Positions 7,076 to 14,720 of a stretch of 64,000 nucleotides of DNA are shown here, in pieces; position 1 is the stretch's first letter, and the number at the start of each line of letters is the position of its first letter. This DNA comes from a virus. The DNA lies in IMG/VR virus record IMGVR_UViG_3300035182_002389, positions 124,001 to 188,000 of that record. One strand, given 5' to 3'. The position numbers were made by a program, and so were the translations under genes. The notes beneath the pieces were generated by a model that was given only the letters and a program-made list of their open reading frames with translations, made no database searches and was not told the origin of the DNA.

Positions 7076-7441
7076 ATGAACGAAGGTTACAATCCGTTTC
7101 CGGGGCTCGTGTACGCGCCGGACGTTTGCACGCTCCAGAACTTCAACACCGACGGGATGATCAGCGGCTGCCTCGCGTCCACCCCCGATCCCCGAAAGAG
7201 GCTCGGGCCTTTCGGGCCGACCCTCCACAGTTGGTTCTACCGCTTCTGGTACCCGACGACCGAAGATGCGTTCATCATGCCCGAGGTAAACGGGTGGAAC
7301 GTTTTTTCGACGTACAACGGACCGGAAGGCCAGAACGACGGCGACCCGTGCCCGGTGCTGCCGAAAGGCATCAACGCGCACACGGCCTCGGGACCTGCGC
7401 GGTTCATCCGACTCAACATCTGGGACGTCTTCGGCTACTGA
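7076..7441 (+). CDS. M-x-EGYNP family protein, 121 aa
   Basis: 121 residues. The head is MNEGYNPFPGL, then CTLQNFNTDGMISGCLAS, an aromatic-rich middle (WFYRFWYP) and FSTYNGP, ending ARFIRLNIWDVFGY. Here the usual RWI[LR] reads RFIR. The start is fixed by the family signature; CGGAGCGCGCC before it is a modest ribosome site. No membrane segment. Confidence 0.65.
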   Translation: MNEGYNPFPGLVYAPDVCTLQNFNTDGMISGCLASTPDPRKRLGPFGPTLHSWFYRFWYPTTEDAFIMPEVNGWNVFSTYNGPEGQNDGDPCPVLPKGINAHTASGPARFIRLNIWDVFGY

Positions 7442-7474
7442 TCGTTCAGAGCCTGCGCAGCCGAAGAAAGCACC

Positions 7475-8254
7475 ATGAGCGAAGGATACAACCCGAATCC
7501 CGGCTTCTTGTCCGTCGACACGACGTGCGAGTTGCAGGCAAAAAGCATCGACGGGCTCGATGAGGGCAGCGTCGCGTTTGTGCGCGAAGACGTCTTCGTC
7601 CCTTGGATCGACGCAAGCCCTGACAGCGGCCCCTACCACTACTACCGCCTCGCGTTCTTCACGTTCCCCGAGTTCCCGTTCTTCAAGGTCGGGCCCATCC
7701 CAAGGTCGTTCAGTCCGAAGGCGGCCGGCGCGAAGACGGCCGGCGCGAAGACCGCTCCTGCGGCTCCTTTCGTTCGGTATTCCGACTACCAGCGAGCCAT
7801 GGAGAAGGCAGCCTTCGACGTCTACAGCGCCGCTGTCGACGCCTTCGAGAAGGTCAACCCGGAAGCCGCAACCAAGATCCGTGCAAAGATGACGGCCAGC
7901 GCTGCTCTCGCTGCGACCAAGCCTTCCGCGAAGACTCCGAAGAACCCGCTGACCGCAAAGCGCGCCGCGGCCCAAGCGCCTGTCACCCCGCCCCTCGGCG
8001 CGACGGGTCCGAAGCAGCTTCTCACCAACCCCAAGCAGAGTCTCATCGATCCGCCTGCGGACCCGAGCCTCTGGACCTATGCGCCGTGGCCGGACGGATC
8101 CAGCATCCTCGCAACCTGTGCGAGCGGGCCCGCGCTTCAGCAAGACGGCGAAACCCTCTGCGGAAACGGCGTCGGCGAAGCTTCGCTGCAACGCTACGCC
8201 GGCACGAGTCGCTGGCTTCTGATCAGCGTCCAAGACGCCATCCTGTTCGACTAG
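7475..8254 (+). CDS. M-x-EGYNP family protein with Ala/Lys helical insertion
   Basis: 259 residues. It begins like its siblings (MSEGYNPNPGF, CELQ, DGLDEGSVAF, YHYYRLAF) and ends like them (SSILATC, SRWLLISVQD), but about 125 extra residues sit between. The insert is rich in Ala, Lys and Pro (GAKTAGAKTAP, FEKVNPEAATKIRAKM), probably helical and basic. The usual GCLA Cys is replaced by GSVA. It reads as a domain inserted into a beta loop, with possible DNA- or membrane-contact ability from the Lys content. Confidence 0.65.
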   Translation: MSEGYNPNPGFLSVDTTCELQAKSIDGLDEGSVAFVREDVFVPWIDASPDSGPYHYYRLAFFTFPEFPFFKVGPIPRSFSPKAAGAKTAGAKTAPAAPFVRYSDYQRAMEKAAFDVYSAAVDAFEKVNPEAATKIRAKMTASAALAATKPSAKTPKNPLTAKRAAAQAPVTPPLGATGPKQLLTNPKQSLIDPPADPSLWTYAPWPDGSSILATCASGPALQQDGETLCGNGVGEASLQRYAGTSRWLLISVQDAILFD

Positions 8255-8309
8255 GACCGCGTCGTTCGACGACGCTCACGATTCACGTTCAACCATCGGA
8301 GAAGAGAAC

Positions 8310-8705
8310 ATGCCGAACGAAGGCTTCAACCCGTTTCCCGGGTTCATCAACGCTGAGACGACCTGCGACCTCCAGGCGGCCAACACCGACGGTCTGCAAG
8401 AGGGCTGCCTCGCCTTCGTGCGCACGCCGATCATCTTCGAGAACGACCCGAACCTCGGACCGTTCCACTACTACCGCTACACCACCATCGACACCGTGCT
8501 GACCCCCGCGCTGCCCGTCGACGGCGTGCTCGTGCTCGCGGCCTACAACAGTCAGCCGGCTCGCCAGCAGCCCTCGCTGAGCCCCTACGTCCCGGGCAGC
8601 GTCGGCGCTCTCTGCGCCCCCATCCCCGATCAGGTCGACGCGCACCAGCCCGGCCCGGCCCGCTGGATCCTGGTCGACATCAGCGACTTCACCGTCGCGC
8701 CCTGA
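8310..8705 (+). CDS. M-x-EG[YF]NP family protein, 131 aa
   Basis: 131 residues. MPNEGFNPFPGF, CDLQAANTDGLQEGCLAFV, FHYYRYTTID, VLVLAAYNS and ARWILVDISD. The middle is longer than in the 115-117 residue members. The leader GGAGAAGAGAAC is a good ribosome site and is shared, with small changes, by the next two genes. Confidence 0.65.
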   Translation: MPNEGFNPFPGFINAETTCDLQAANTDGLQEGCLAFVRTPIIFENDPNLGPFHYYRYTTIDTVLTPALPVDGVLVLAAYNSQPARQQPSLSPYVPGSVGALCAPIPDQVDAHQPGPARWILVDISDFTVAP

Positions 8706-8758
8706 TCGCCTTCGGCGACCCGCCCCTTCCACGACTCACCCGTCACGGAGAAGAAGAC

Positions 8759-9109
8759 ATGACCGAAGGCTACAATCCGTTTCCCGGCATCATCGTCGTG
8801 GAAACCACCTGCGAGCTTCAGAACACCGACACGAGCGGTCTCGATGACGGCTGCCTCGCGTACGTGAAGACCAAGGGCGCCGGCCTCGCCGTCGACTTCC
8901 ACTACTTCCGCCTCTACGACTACCGCGTCGGCGCACCGCCCCCGAACGGCACGACGATCCTGTCGACCTACAACGGTCCGCCGTCCGTTCAGCAGGGGAT
9001 CAACTGGAACACCGCCGGCGCCGTCTGCGCGCAGCAGGGCGACGCGCACCACGCGGGCGGCACGGTCCGCTGGATCCTGACCGACATCATCGACAACGCC
9101 AACGCCTGA
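8759..9109 (+). CDS. M-x-EGYNP family protein, 116 aa
   Basis: 116 residues. MTEGYNPFPGI, CELQNTDTSGLDDGCLAYV, FHYFRLYDY, TILSTYNGP, then VRWILTDIIDN. Of the siblings it is nearest to the head of the 308-residue gene at 5536. GGAGAAGAAGAC precedes the ATG. Single module, no membrane segment, three Cys. Confidence 0.65.
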   Translation: MTEGYNPFPGIIVVETTCELQNTDTSGLDDGCLAYVKTKGAGLAVDFHYFRLYDYRVGAPPPNGTTILSTYNGPPSVQQGINWNTAGAVCAQQGDAHHAGGTVRWILTDIIDNANA

Positions 9110-9160
9110 CGTTCGGCAACGCGCTGCCTGCTTGATACCGACGCGCCTTCGGAGAAGAAC

Positions 9161-9514
9161 ATGAGCGAAGGGTACAATCCGTTTCCCGGTATCATCCAGG
9201 CAGCGAGCCGTTGCGAGCTTCAGAACACGGTCACCGACGGACTCGACGAAGGATGCCTCGCGCGCATCACGCCTGACGACGACGATCGGAACGGCTGGTT
9301 CTACTACCGCTACTACGCCCTTCGGGACGGAGAGGCTTCTCCGCAAATCGACGGGTATTTCGTGCTGTCGACGTACAACGGGCCCGAAGCCAAGTTCCGA
9401 GAGAACGGCGATTTCGCCTGGCGCACCGTTTCGTGCCCCGACCAAGGCCCCGCACACAGCGACCTCGGGCCGGGCCGCTGGATCCTGACGAACATTCAGG
9501 ATTTGGACTGGTGA
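9161..9514 (+). CDS. M-x-EGYNP family protein, 117 aa
   Basis: 117 residues, the last of the seven tandem members. MSEGYNPFPGI, CELQNTVTDGLDEGCLARI, FYYRYYALRDG, VLSTYNGPEA and GRWILTNIQDLDW. Ribosome site GGAGAAGAAC. After it a GGGCGG/CCGCCC stem (about 9520-9539) without a T-run may mark the end of the array transcript. Confidence 0.65.
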   Translation: MSEGYNPFPGIIQAASRCELQNTVTDGLDEGCLARITPDDDDRNGWFYYRYYALRDGEASPQIDGYFVLSTYNGPEAKFRENGDFAWRTVSCPDQGPAHSDLGPGRWILTNIQDLDW

Positions 9515-9733
9515 ACGCGGGCGGTCTCGGGCCGCCCGTCCACTGACGAGGGATTCTTCAAGGGGCGTCCGAGGGGTGTTTCTCCCGTCCACCCCCATCA
9601 CCCGAGACGCTCCGCGTTCGGGCAAATCGGCGGGCCTTCCGGTCCCCCGCTCTCTTGCCCGCGCGCGAAACCTCGGCCGTCCCTTGAAGGACCCCTCGCC
9701 GATCTTCCACCGCATCCGCAGGACCCCCACTCG
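9515..9733 (+). other. 219-base spacer, no gene seen
   Basis: It contains the GGGCGG...CCGCCC inverted repeat just after the paralogue array and otherwise C-rich sequence. No open frame with a plausible start or ribosome site on either strand. No dyad site. Confidence 0.5.
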
Positions 9734-10144
9734 ATGTTCTTCCCGCGCGTGATCCTGACGCTCTTCAACGGCGAGTACGATCGGGACCTCGGCGAGCGCG
9801 CCGTCTTGCACCTGCTCGACGCGCTCGTCGCCATCGACGAGGACTACCTCCGTCGCCACCCCGAGATCCCGAAGCTATACGCCTCGGGCGTGCGCTACGA
9901 ACGGCAGAAAGGCGACCAGGAAGACTGGCACGACATCCCGACCACCATCTCCATCGGCAAGAGCGACTGCAAGGTCCTCGCCGCGTGGAGGTGCGCCGAG
10001 CTGCGTCTGCAAGGCATCGCCGCCGTGCCGACGCTCTTGCGTCAGCCGACCAAGACCGGCCTGTACCTCTACCACATCCAGGTCCGCTACCCGAACGGGT
10101 ACATCGAAGACCCGAGCGTCATCCTCGGCATGGCGCCTCCCTGA
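9734..10144 (+). CDS. transglutaminase-like (papain-fold) protein
   Basis: 136 residues. The order Cys79 (GKSDCKVLAAWRCAELR), His114 (YLYHIQVRYPNG) and Asp126 (IEDPS) is that of transglutaminase-like cysteine enzymes, and the surrounding pattern DCK.LAAWR.AEL..G fits. In phages such proteins may cut or crosslink envelope or virion proteins; the substrate is unknown. No signal peptide. Start ATG 9734 has no clear ribosome site. It stands alone between the paralogue array and the anchored-protein block. Confidence 0.65.
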   Translation: MFFPRVILTLFNGEYDRDLGERAVLHLLDALVAIDEDYLRRHPEIPKLYASGVRYERQKGDQEDWHDIPTTISIGKSDCKVLAAWRCAELRLQGIAAVPTLLRQPTKTGLYLYHIQVRYPNGYIEDPSVILGMAPP

Positions 10145-10161
10145 ACTCCCACACCGGCGCC

Positions 10162-10176
10162 GACTTACGGTAAGCT
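10162..10176. promoter_or_regulatory. 15-bp dyad site (GACTT-ACGGT-AAGCT)
   Basis: It ends ten bases before the ATG at 10187. In RNA it would be a 5-bp stem with a 5-base loop next to the ribosome site. Nearly identical sites stand at 13135 and 28230. Confidence 0.55.
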
Positions 10177-10186
10177 GAGGACCGCC

Positions 10187-11848
10187 ATGAATCCCCTCCT
10201 GCTCCTGCTCGTCGCCGGTGGTGCTGCCGCGGTCTACGCCTTCACGAAGAAGAAGGCCACGCCCACGAGTCTGCCCGTCGACACGACGCCCATCGATCTC
10301 ACGTTGGGCAAGCAGGGTACGGCTCTCACGATCGATTCCCACCGGCCACCTCCGCCTCCGCCTCCGCCTCCGCCTCCGCCTCCGCCTCCGCCTCCGCCTC
10401 CGCCTCCGCCTCCGCCTCCGCCGGCCATCCTCGCGCCGCAGGCGCTCGACGACGCGCAGAAGCAGAGCCTCTTCAAGCGTCTGCCGGACATGGTCATGGT
10501 CACCGACCCTGCGAGCGGACCGCTGGCGCACAGGGTCAGCCTGCGCGACAACGCCAACAAGAGCCGAATGGGTGGCGAGCTGTTTCCGGCCGTCTTCAGT
10601 GACACGCTCGCGACCATCGTCACGCGCACGGACGATCCCGGCGGCATGGAGGTCGAGTTCGTCGATATGCCGACCGCGGCCGTGCTTGTCGCGCCCGGCA
10701 GCCGATGGTTCCTCTTCCTCAAGCCGGGCGAGGCCAAGACGCTGACCGCGCTGCCGGGCATGCCTTCGCTCGCGAAGCCTCCGACCCCGGAAGAGATCGC
10801 AGCCGCCAAAGCAGCGGCCGACAAGGAGGCCTCGGACAAGGCCGCGGCCGACAAGATCCTTGCGGACAAGGCTGCCGAGGACGCCGCTCAAGCCGCTCTG
10901 CTCGCTGCCGAGGCCGACAAGATGGCCGCCGAGAAGGCCGCCGCCGACGCCGCTGCTGCCGCCAAGGACGCCGCTGGCAAAGCAGCCGCTGCCGAGGCCG
11001 CCAAGCGCGCGTCCATGAGCTACGCGGACGCGACGCAGGACCTTCACATCAGCTCCTTCATCGTCGATGGGCTGCCCGCCGTGCCGTGGAGCGATTGGAC
11101 GAAACAGATCGCCGATCAGCTCCAGGCCGCCGGCTACACGACGGCCGCCAACGTGCTGTACGCAAAGTCTCCCGAGGCGGCTCAGAAAATCGCAGACGAG
11201 ATTGCCGCGAAAGCTGCCATGGGCGTCGGCGAAGCGGGCGACGCGCTCGGCTACCCCATCACCATCATCTTCGATCTGCTCTCCGGCAAGGACCCGGCGC
11301 AAGCCCTCGAAATCTCCAACAAGATGCGGGATGCAGGCTACACGGCCGCGGCCGACACGCTGTACGCGACGACGCCCGAATACGCCACGGCGCAGCGCGC
11401 CAAGATGTACATCATCGACGTGGGCGCCAACGAATATGCGGTCTTCCGAGGCACGAACATCGGCGCCATGCTCGCTCTCGCCGATCAGCTCGCGACCAAG
11501 GGATACGTCGAAGCTTCGGAGCAGCTTTTCGCACGGGCCGACAGTCTCGGATGGTTCCCGAAGAGCAACGACCATCCCCTGCGCATGACGGTCGACGACA
11601 TGACGGGCCGGAGCGCGCCGGCAGGACTCTTCGACGGGTCCTACGCGAGCAAGCAGCTCTCGATTGCAGGCGTCAACCTGCTCAGCCTCATCGACATCGT
11701 TGGCGCCCTGCGCAACCATCAGGACGCGGCCATCTCTTCCGGGAACAAGTACGCCGGGATGTTCGAGAACGCTGGGTATCACGTCGCGGCAAGGCAGCTT
11801 CTCGACCTGACCGCATCGCTCGTGCATCTGTTCGCTGCCGGCGCGTAG
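10187..11848 (+). CDS. membrane-anchored protein with 26-proline tract
   Basis: 553 residues. Residues 3-20 are a glycine-zipper membrane segment (LLLLLVAGGAAAVYAF) followed by TKKK, then a Thr-rich linker and 26 consecutive prolines (10346-10423). Next comes a ~120-residue domain shared with the following gene (QALDDAQKQSLFKRLP; SRWFLFLKPG). An Ala/Lys/Asp-rich helical rod (~205-285) precedes a C-terminal part with repeats of the type ADQL..AGY..AA..LYA. Probably an envelope-spanning virion or injection component; no enzyme motif seen. The CCTCCG repeat can vary in length without losing frame. Confidence 0.65.
   Translation: MNPLLLLLVAGGAAAVYAFTKKKATPTSLPVDTTPIDLTLGKQGTALTIDSHRPPPPPPPPPPPPPPPPPPPPPPPPPPAILAPQALDDAQKQSLFKRLPDMVMVTDPASGPLAHRVSLRDNANKSRMGGELFPAVFSDTLATIVTRTDDPGGMEVEFVDMPTAAVLVAPGSRWFLFLKPGEAKTLTALPGMPSLAKPPTPEEIAAAKAAADKEASDKAAADKILADKAAEDAAQAALLAAEADKMAAEKAAADAAAAAKDAAGKAAAAEAAKRASMSYADATQDLHISSFIVDGLPAVPWSDWTKQIADQLQAAGYTTAANVLYAKSPEAAQKIADEIAAKAAMGVGEAGDALGYPITIIFDLLSGKDPAQALEISNKMRDAGYTAAADTLYATTPEYATAQRAKMYIIDVGANEYAVFRGTNIGAMLALADQLATKGYVEASEQLFARADSLGWFPKSNDHPLRMTVDDMTGRSAPAGLFDGSYASKQLSIAGVNLLSLIDIVGALRNHQDAAISSGNKYAGMFENAGYHVAARQLLDLTASLVHLFAAGA
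10346..10423 (+). repeat. CCTCCG hexanucleotide microsatellite (26 Pro codons)
   Basis: Twelve to thirteen tandem CCTCCG units encode an unbroken proline run between the membrane anchor and the folded part of the protein. It should form a stiff polyproline-II spacer. Confidence 0.85.
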
Positions 11849-11860
11849 CCATCTGCGCCA

Positions 11861-11875
11861 GCCTTACGGTACACT
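11861..11875. promoter_or_regulatory. degenerate dyad site (GCCTT-ACGGT-ACACT)
   Basis: Same position relative to the ATG (nine bases) as the dyad before 10187. The left half and loop are kept and the right half is degraded. It includes a -10-like TACACT. Confidence 0.35.
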
Positions 11876-11884
11876 GGAGACACC

Positions 11885-13042
11885 ATGAACCCCCTGCTCC
11901 TCGTTCTGATCGCTGGCGGCGCTGCTGCGGCCTACTTCCTCACGAAGAAGTCGACGCCCGTCGCCGACACGACCGGGCAGCCGGCGCAGCCCGATCAGCC
12001 TGTCACGCCCCCGGGGCCTGCTGTCAAGCCGAAGCCGGTCGCCGTGCTTCCGCAGGCGCTCGACGCGGGGCAGCGCAGCGCGCTCTACAAGTCCCTTCCG
12101 ACGATGGATCTCGTGGACGGTCCGACCAAGACGCCGTCGAACGCGTCCGGGACCATCGCCGTCTCGAAGATCAGCCTCAAGAAGAACGCCATCTCCAGCG
12201 AGGTGCGCACCGACGCGTTCCCCATCATCGCTTCGGCGAACCTCGGCGGCCCCGACGGCAAGGCGCACAAGACGACCATCCTCGCGACCATGACCAACGA
12301 ACCTGGCGGGATGGAGATCGCCGCAGTCGACGGCGCCGACCTCGCGCGCTCGATGCTGCTGCCGGGCAGCCGCTGGTTCCTCTTCATGGAACCGGGGCAG
12401 GCCACGACGCTCTCGAAGGAAGCGGGCGCGCCTGCCATCCCCGCGAACCTTCCGCCCATCGTCATGCCCGACACCGGCGCCCCGAAGCAGGCGCTCACAA
12501 ATCCGCTCACGAGCAGCAGTCACATCTCGAAGGACAACATCGTCTTCAAACCGATCTTCCTCATCCACGGACTGATCGGCGACAAGGCCAACACTCCGCT
12601 CGCTGACATCCCGGGCCCCACGGGCATCAACGCGCGCGCTGCCGCGACCCGCTCCGACTCGGCCTCGATGGTCACGTGGGCCGACCAGCTCATCTCCGAG
12701 GGCTACACCAAGGCCGCCCAGGCGCTCTTCGATCAAGCCTACGCGATCGGATGGCGGGCATCGCCGACCGATCACAAGGAGCGAATGATTCTCGGCGACA
12801 TGCTCGACGCGAGTGCGCCGAACTACGACGCGGCCTACATCGCAGACGGCGTCGTCTTCAGCAATGCGGGCGACGGATCGTTCAACCTCGACGATCTTCG
12901 CGCGCTCGTCTACGCGGCGAAGACCGTGCCTCTGCCGACGCAGGTCGGCCCGCTCAACGACGCTGCGGCGAGCTTCCTCGCTGCTGGCTACACGGGCCTC
13001 GCGGGCGAGCTGAGCAACCTCGCCAAGAGCATCGTGGGCTGA
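11885..13042 (+). CDS. membrane-anchored paralogue of the 553-aa protein
   Basis: 385 residues. Begins MNPLLLVLIAGGAAAAYFLTKKS, then a Pro/Gln linker instead of the poly-Pro tract. The shared domain follows (LPQALDAGQRSALYKSLP; LPGSRWFLFMEPGQ) and a C-terminal ADQLISEGYTKAAQALF..AYAIGW repeat like the neighbour's. No catalytic motif seen. With the genes at 10187 and 13245 it forms a three-gene family, probably from tandem duplication. GGAGACACC precedes the ATG. Confidence 0.65.
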   Translation: MNPLLLVLIAGGAAAAYFLTKKSTPVADTTGQPAQPDQPVTPPGPAVKPKPVAVLPQALDAGQRSALYKSLPTMDLVDGPTKTPSNASGTIAVSKISLKKNAISSEVRTDAFPIIASANLGGPDGKAHKTTILATMTNEPGGMEIAAVDGADLARSMLLPGSRWFLFMEPGQATTLSKEAGAPAIPANLPPIVMPDTGAPKQALTNPLTSSSHISKDNIVFKPIFLIHGLIGDKANTPLADIPGPTGINARAAATRSDSASMVTWADQLISEGYTKAAQALFDQAYAIGWRASPTDHKERMILGDMLDASAPNYDAAYIADGVVFSNAGDGSFNLDDLRALVYAAKTVPLPTQVGPLNDAAASFLAAGYTGLAGELSNLAKSIVG

Positions 13043-13134
13043 TTCCAACCTCTTCTGCTTGTTGGCCGCGACCGTGCTTCATAGCGCGCCGCGGCCGACT
13101 TGCATTTCGGACCGCGAGCTGGCGGATCAAGACC

Positions 13135-13149
13135 GACTTACGCTAAGCT
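13135..13149. promoter_or_regulatory. 15-bp dyad site (GACTT-ACGCT-AAGCT)
   Basis: Identical to the site at 28230. TAAGCT within it is seven bases before an ATG at 13157 that opens only an 11-codon frame. Confidence 0.55.
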
Positions 13150-13156
13150 CGAACCC

Positions 13157-13192
13157 ATGGAACCGCTTCTGCTCTCGGCCGCGGACGACTGA
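13157..13192 (+). pseudogene. 11-codon remnant or leader peptide (MEPLLLSAADD)
   Basis: The dyad, the seven-base gap and MEPLLL mimic the starts of the MNPLLL genes, but a stop follows after 11 codons. It may be the stump of a lost family member or a short leader peptide ahead of the gene at 13245. No protein evidence can be given. Confidence 0.35.
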
Positions 13193-13244
13193 TCGTTTCG
13201 AGTCCACGATCCAAAACGATCAACCATCGAGGCGCGCCCGCACC

Positions 13245-14168
13245 ATGCCCCCCATCCTCATCGTCCTGATCGCCGGCGGCATCTTCGCCTACCTCATGTC
13301 GCGCGCTCCCAAAGGCGCGACGCCCATGGCGGGATCTACGCAAGGCTCCGCGCTCAGACGGTCCCCCGACACCGTTCGCATCGCTCCGGTGACGTACAGC
13401 GCGGCGTTCCCGCAGACGCTCACGAAGTCCGAGCAGATCCAGTTCCTCAAAGCCCTGCTCACCTACCGCATCATCGATCAGATGGGCGAGGTCACTCCCG
13501 CGCTGCCAATGGGCGTCACGGTCCCGAAGGATGGCGGGTCCGACGCTGCAACACTCTTGCCAGCAGCCTCTTCCGATGGCGTTGCGGCGCTGCCTATCGT
13601 CGCTGCCGCCAACCGCCTCGGTCACATCATCCTCGCGACCACGCCGCTCGACGGCGGCAAACGCGGACTCATCTCGCTCGGGCCGAAGGTCGACTACAAG
13701 CCCTTCGTGGCGCCCGGCTCGAACTGGTTTCTCTTCCTTCTACCAGGCGCCATCGAGCGCCTCGCAGACGAAGCCAAGATCACGCTGCCCGCGCCTTTTG
13801 GCCGCGGCGAAATCCTCGACGCATCCTTCGTTCAAGAGGCTCCGTCCTACGTCGCTCCCACCAGCACGCCCGCGTACGCGATGATGAAGGTCGAGCCTGC
13901 ACCGGCTCCGAAGACCGAAGACGACGTCGCGCAGATCGAGATCAAGGCGACCACGGCCGCCGACGATCTATCCGGGGCCGAGTTCAAGAACGAAGCCCAG
14001 GTTTGGGCTCGCGCGAAGGGGGCCTCCACCGATGAGGAGAAGGCCGCAGTCATCCCCGATCTCGTAGCCGACTCCGCGGTGCTCAAAGCCAAGGGATACG
14101 ATCTCGCGTCGAGCCAGTTCCTCACCCAAGCGACGACCTACGGGTACGTCACAACGCCGAAGGCCTGA
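13245..14168 (+). CDS. membrane-anchored protein, third member of the 10187 family
   Basis: 307 residues. Begins MPPILIVLIAGGIFAYLMSRAPK, a single membrane segment then basic residues. It keeps the shared core (FPQTLTKSEQIQFLKALLTYRI; APGSNWFLFLLPGA) and a shorter C-terminal copy of the GY..AS..FL.QA repeat. I take the ATG at 13245 because it makes the anchor N-terminal as in the siblings; upstream in-frame codons would add non-matching residues. No enzyme motif. Confidence 0.65.
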   Translation: MPPILIVLIAGGIFAYLMSRAPKGATPMAGSTQGSALRRSPDTVRIAPVTYSAAFPQTLTKSEQIQFLKALLTYRIIDQMGEVTPALPMGVTVPKDGGSDAATLLPAASSDGVAALPIVAAANRLGHIILATTPLDGGKRGLISLGPKVDYKPFVAPGSNWFLFLLPGAIERLADEAKITLPAPFGRGEILDASFVQEAPSYVAPTSTPAYAMMKVEPAPAPKTEDDVAQIEIKATTAADDLSGAEFKNEAQVWARAKGASTDEEKAAVIPDLVADSAVLKAKGYDLASSQFLTQATTYGYVTTPKA

Positions 14169-14170
14169 CC

Positions 14171-14674
14171 ATGAAGGCTCTACACCTCGTCGCTGCGGGA
14201 GGCGCTGCTCTCCTTCTTTTCGGCCTCCTGAAGAAAAAGGCTTCTGCCGCTGCCGGCACGACGCTCAACCAGCCCGTCCAGACCTTCGCCACGAAGAACC
14301 AAGTCGGCTGCCTCCAGTACACGCTCAACCAACGCTACGGGCTCAAGCTCCCCGAGACCGGCATCTACGACGAGGCGACCAGGGTCGCCGTCCAGCAAGC
14401 CCAGAGCGAACTTGGCCTGCCCACGACCGGAGAGATCGATCTTCCGTTGCTCACGAAAATCGGCGGATGCGGATCGATGGAGACCTTCTACCGCTGCGTA
14501 CAGAAGGCCTTGAATGCAACCAAGCGCCCCGACGGCACAACCTACGAAAAGGTCGACGAAGACGGCCTGCTCTCTTCGCCCCTCGTGCGCGCTTTGCGTC
14601 AGTTCCAGGCGGATTACAACCTGCCCGTGACCGGCCGACTCGATCTTTTGACGCTCAACGCGGTACAATGCTGA
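14171..14674 (+). CDS. membrane-anchored peptidoglycan-binding protein
   Basis: 167 residues. Anchor at residues ~4-20 (HLVAAGGAALLLFGLL) then KKK. Two peptidoglycan-binding-type repeats follow: VGCLQYTLNQRYGLKLPETGIYDEATR... and a second with DEDGLLSSPLVRALRQFQADYNLPVTGRLD. It should bind cell-wall glycan from a membrane or virion position. Cys pairs suggest disulphides. It starts two bases after the previous stop, so the two are translated together. Confidence 0.75.
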   Translation: MKALHLVAAGGAALLLFGLLKKKASAAAGTTLNQPVQTFATKNQVGCLQYTLNQRYGLKLPETGIYDEATRVAVQQAQSELGLPTTGEIDLPLLTKIGGCGSMETFYRCVQKALNATKRPDGTTYEKVDEDGLLSSPLVRALRQFQADYNLPVTGRLDLLTLNAVQC

Positions 14675-14720
14675 GCGCTGCGGCGACGAGCCGAAACGCA
14701 CCCTGATCTGGAGCTACACC

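Noticed and set aside
5536-9514. The variable-middle paralogue array considered as a diversity-generating retroelement target
   Set aside because: No reverse transcriptase, no template repeat and no adenine-biased variable region visible; differences look like ordinary divergence.
10234-10869. A leftward frame with a long glycine run opposite the proline tract
   Set aside because: The glycines are simply the antisense of the CCTCCG repeat; the rightward anchored protein has a membrane segment, paralogues and a ribosome site.
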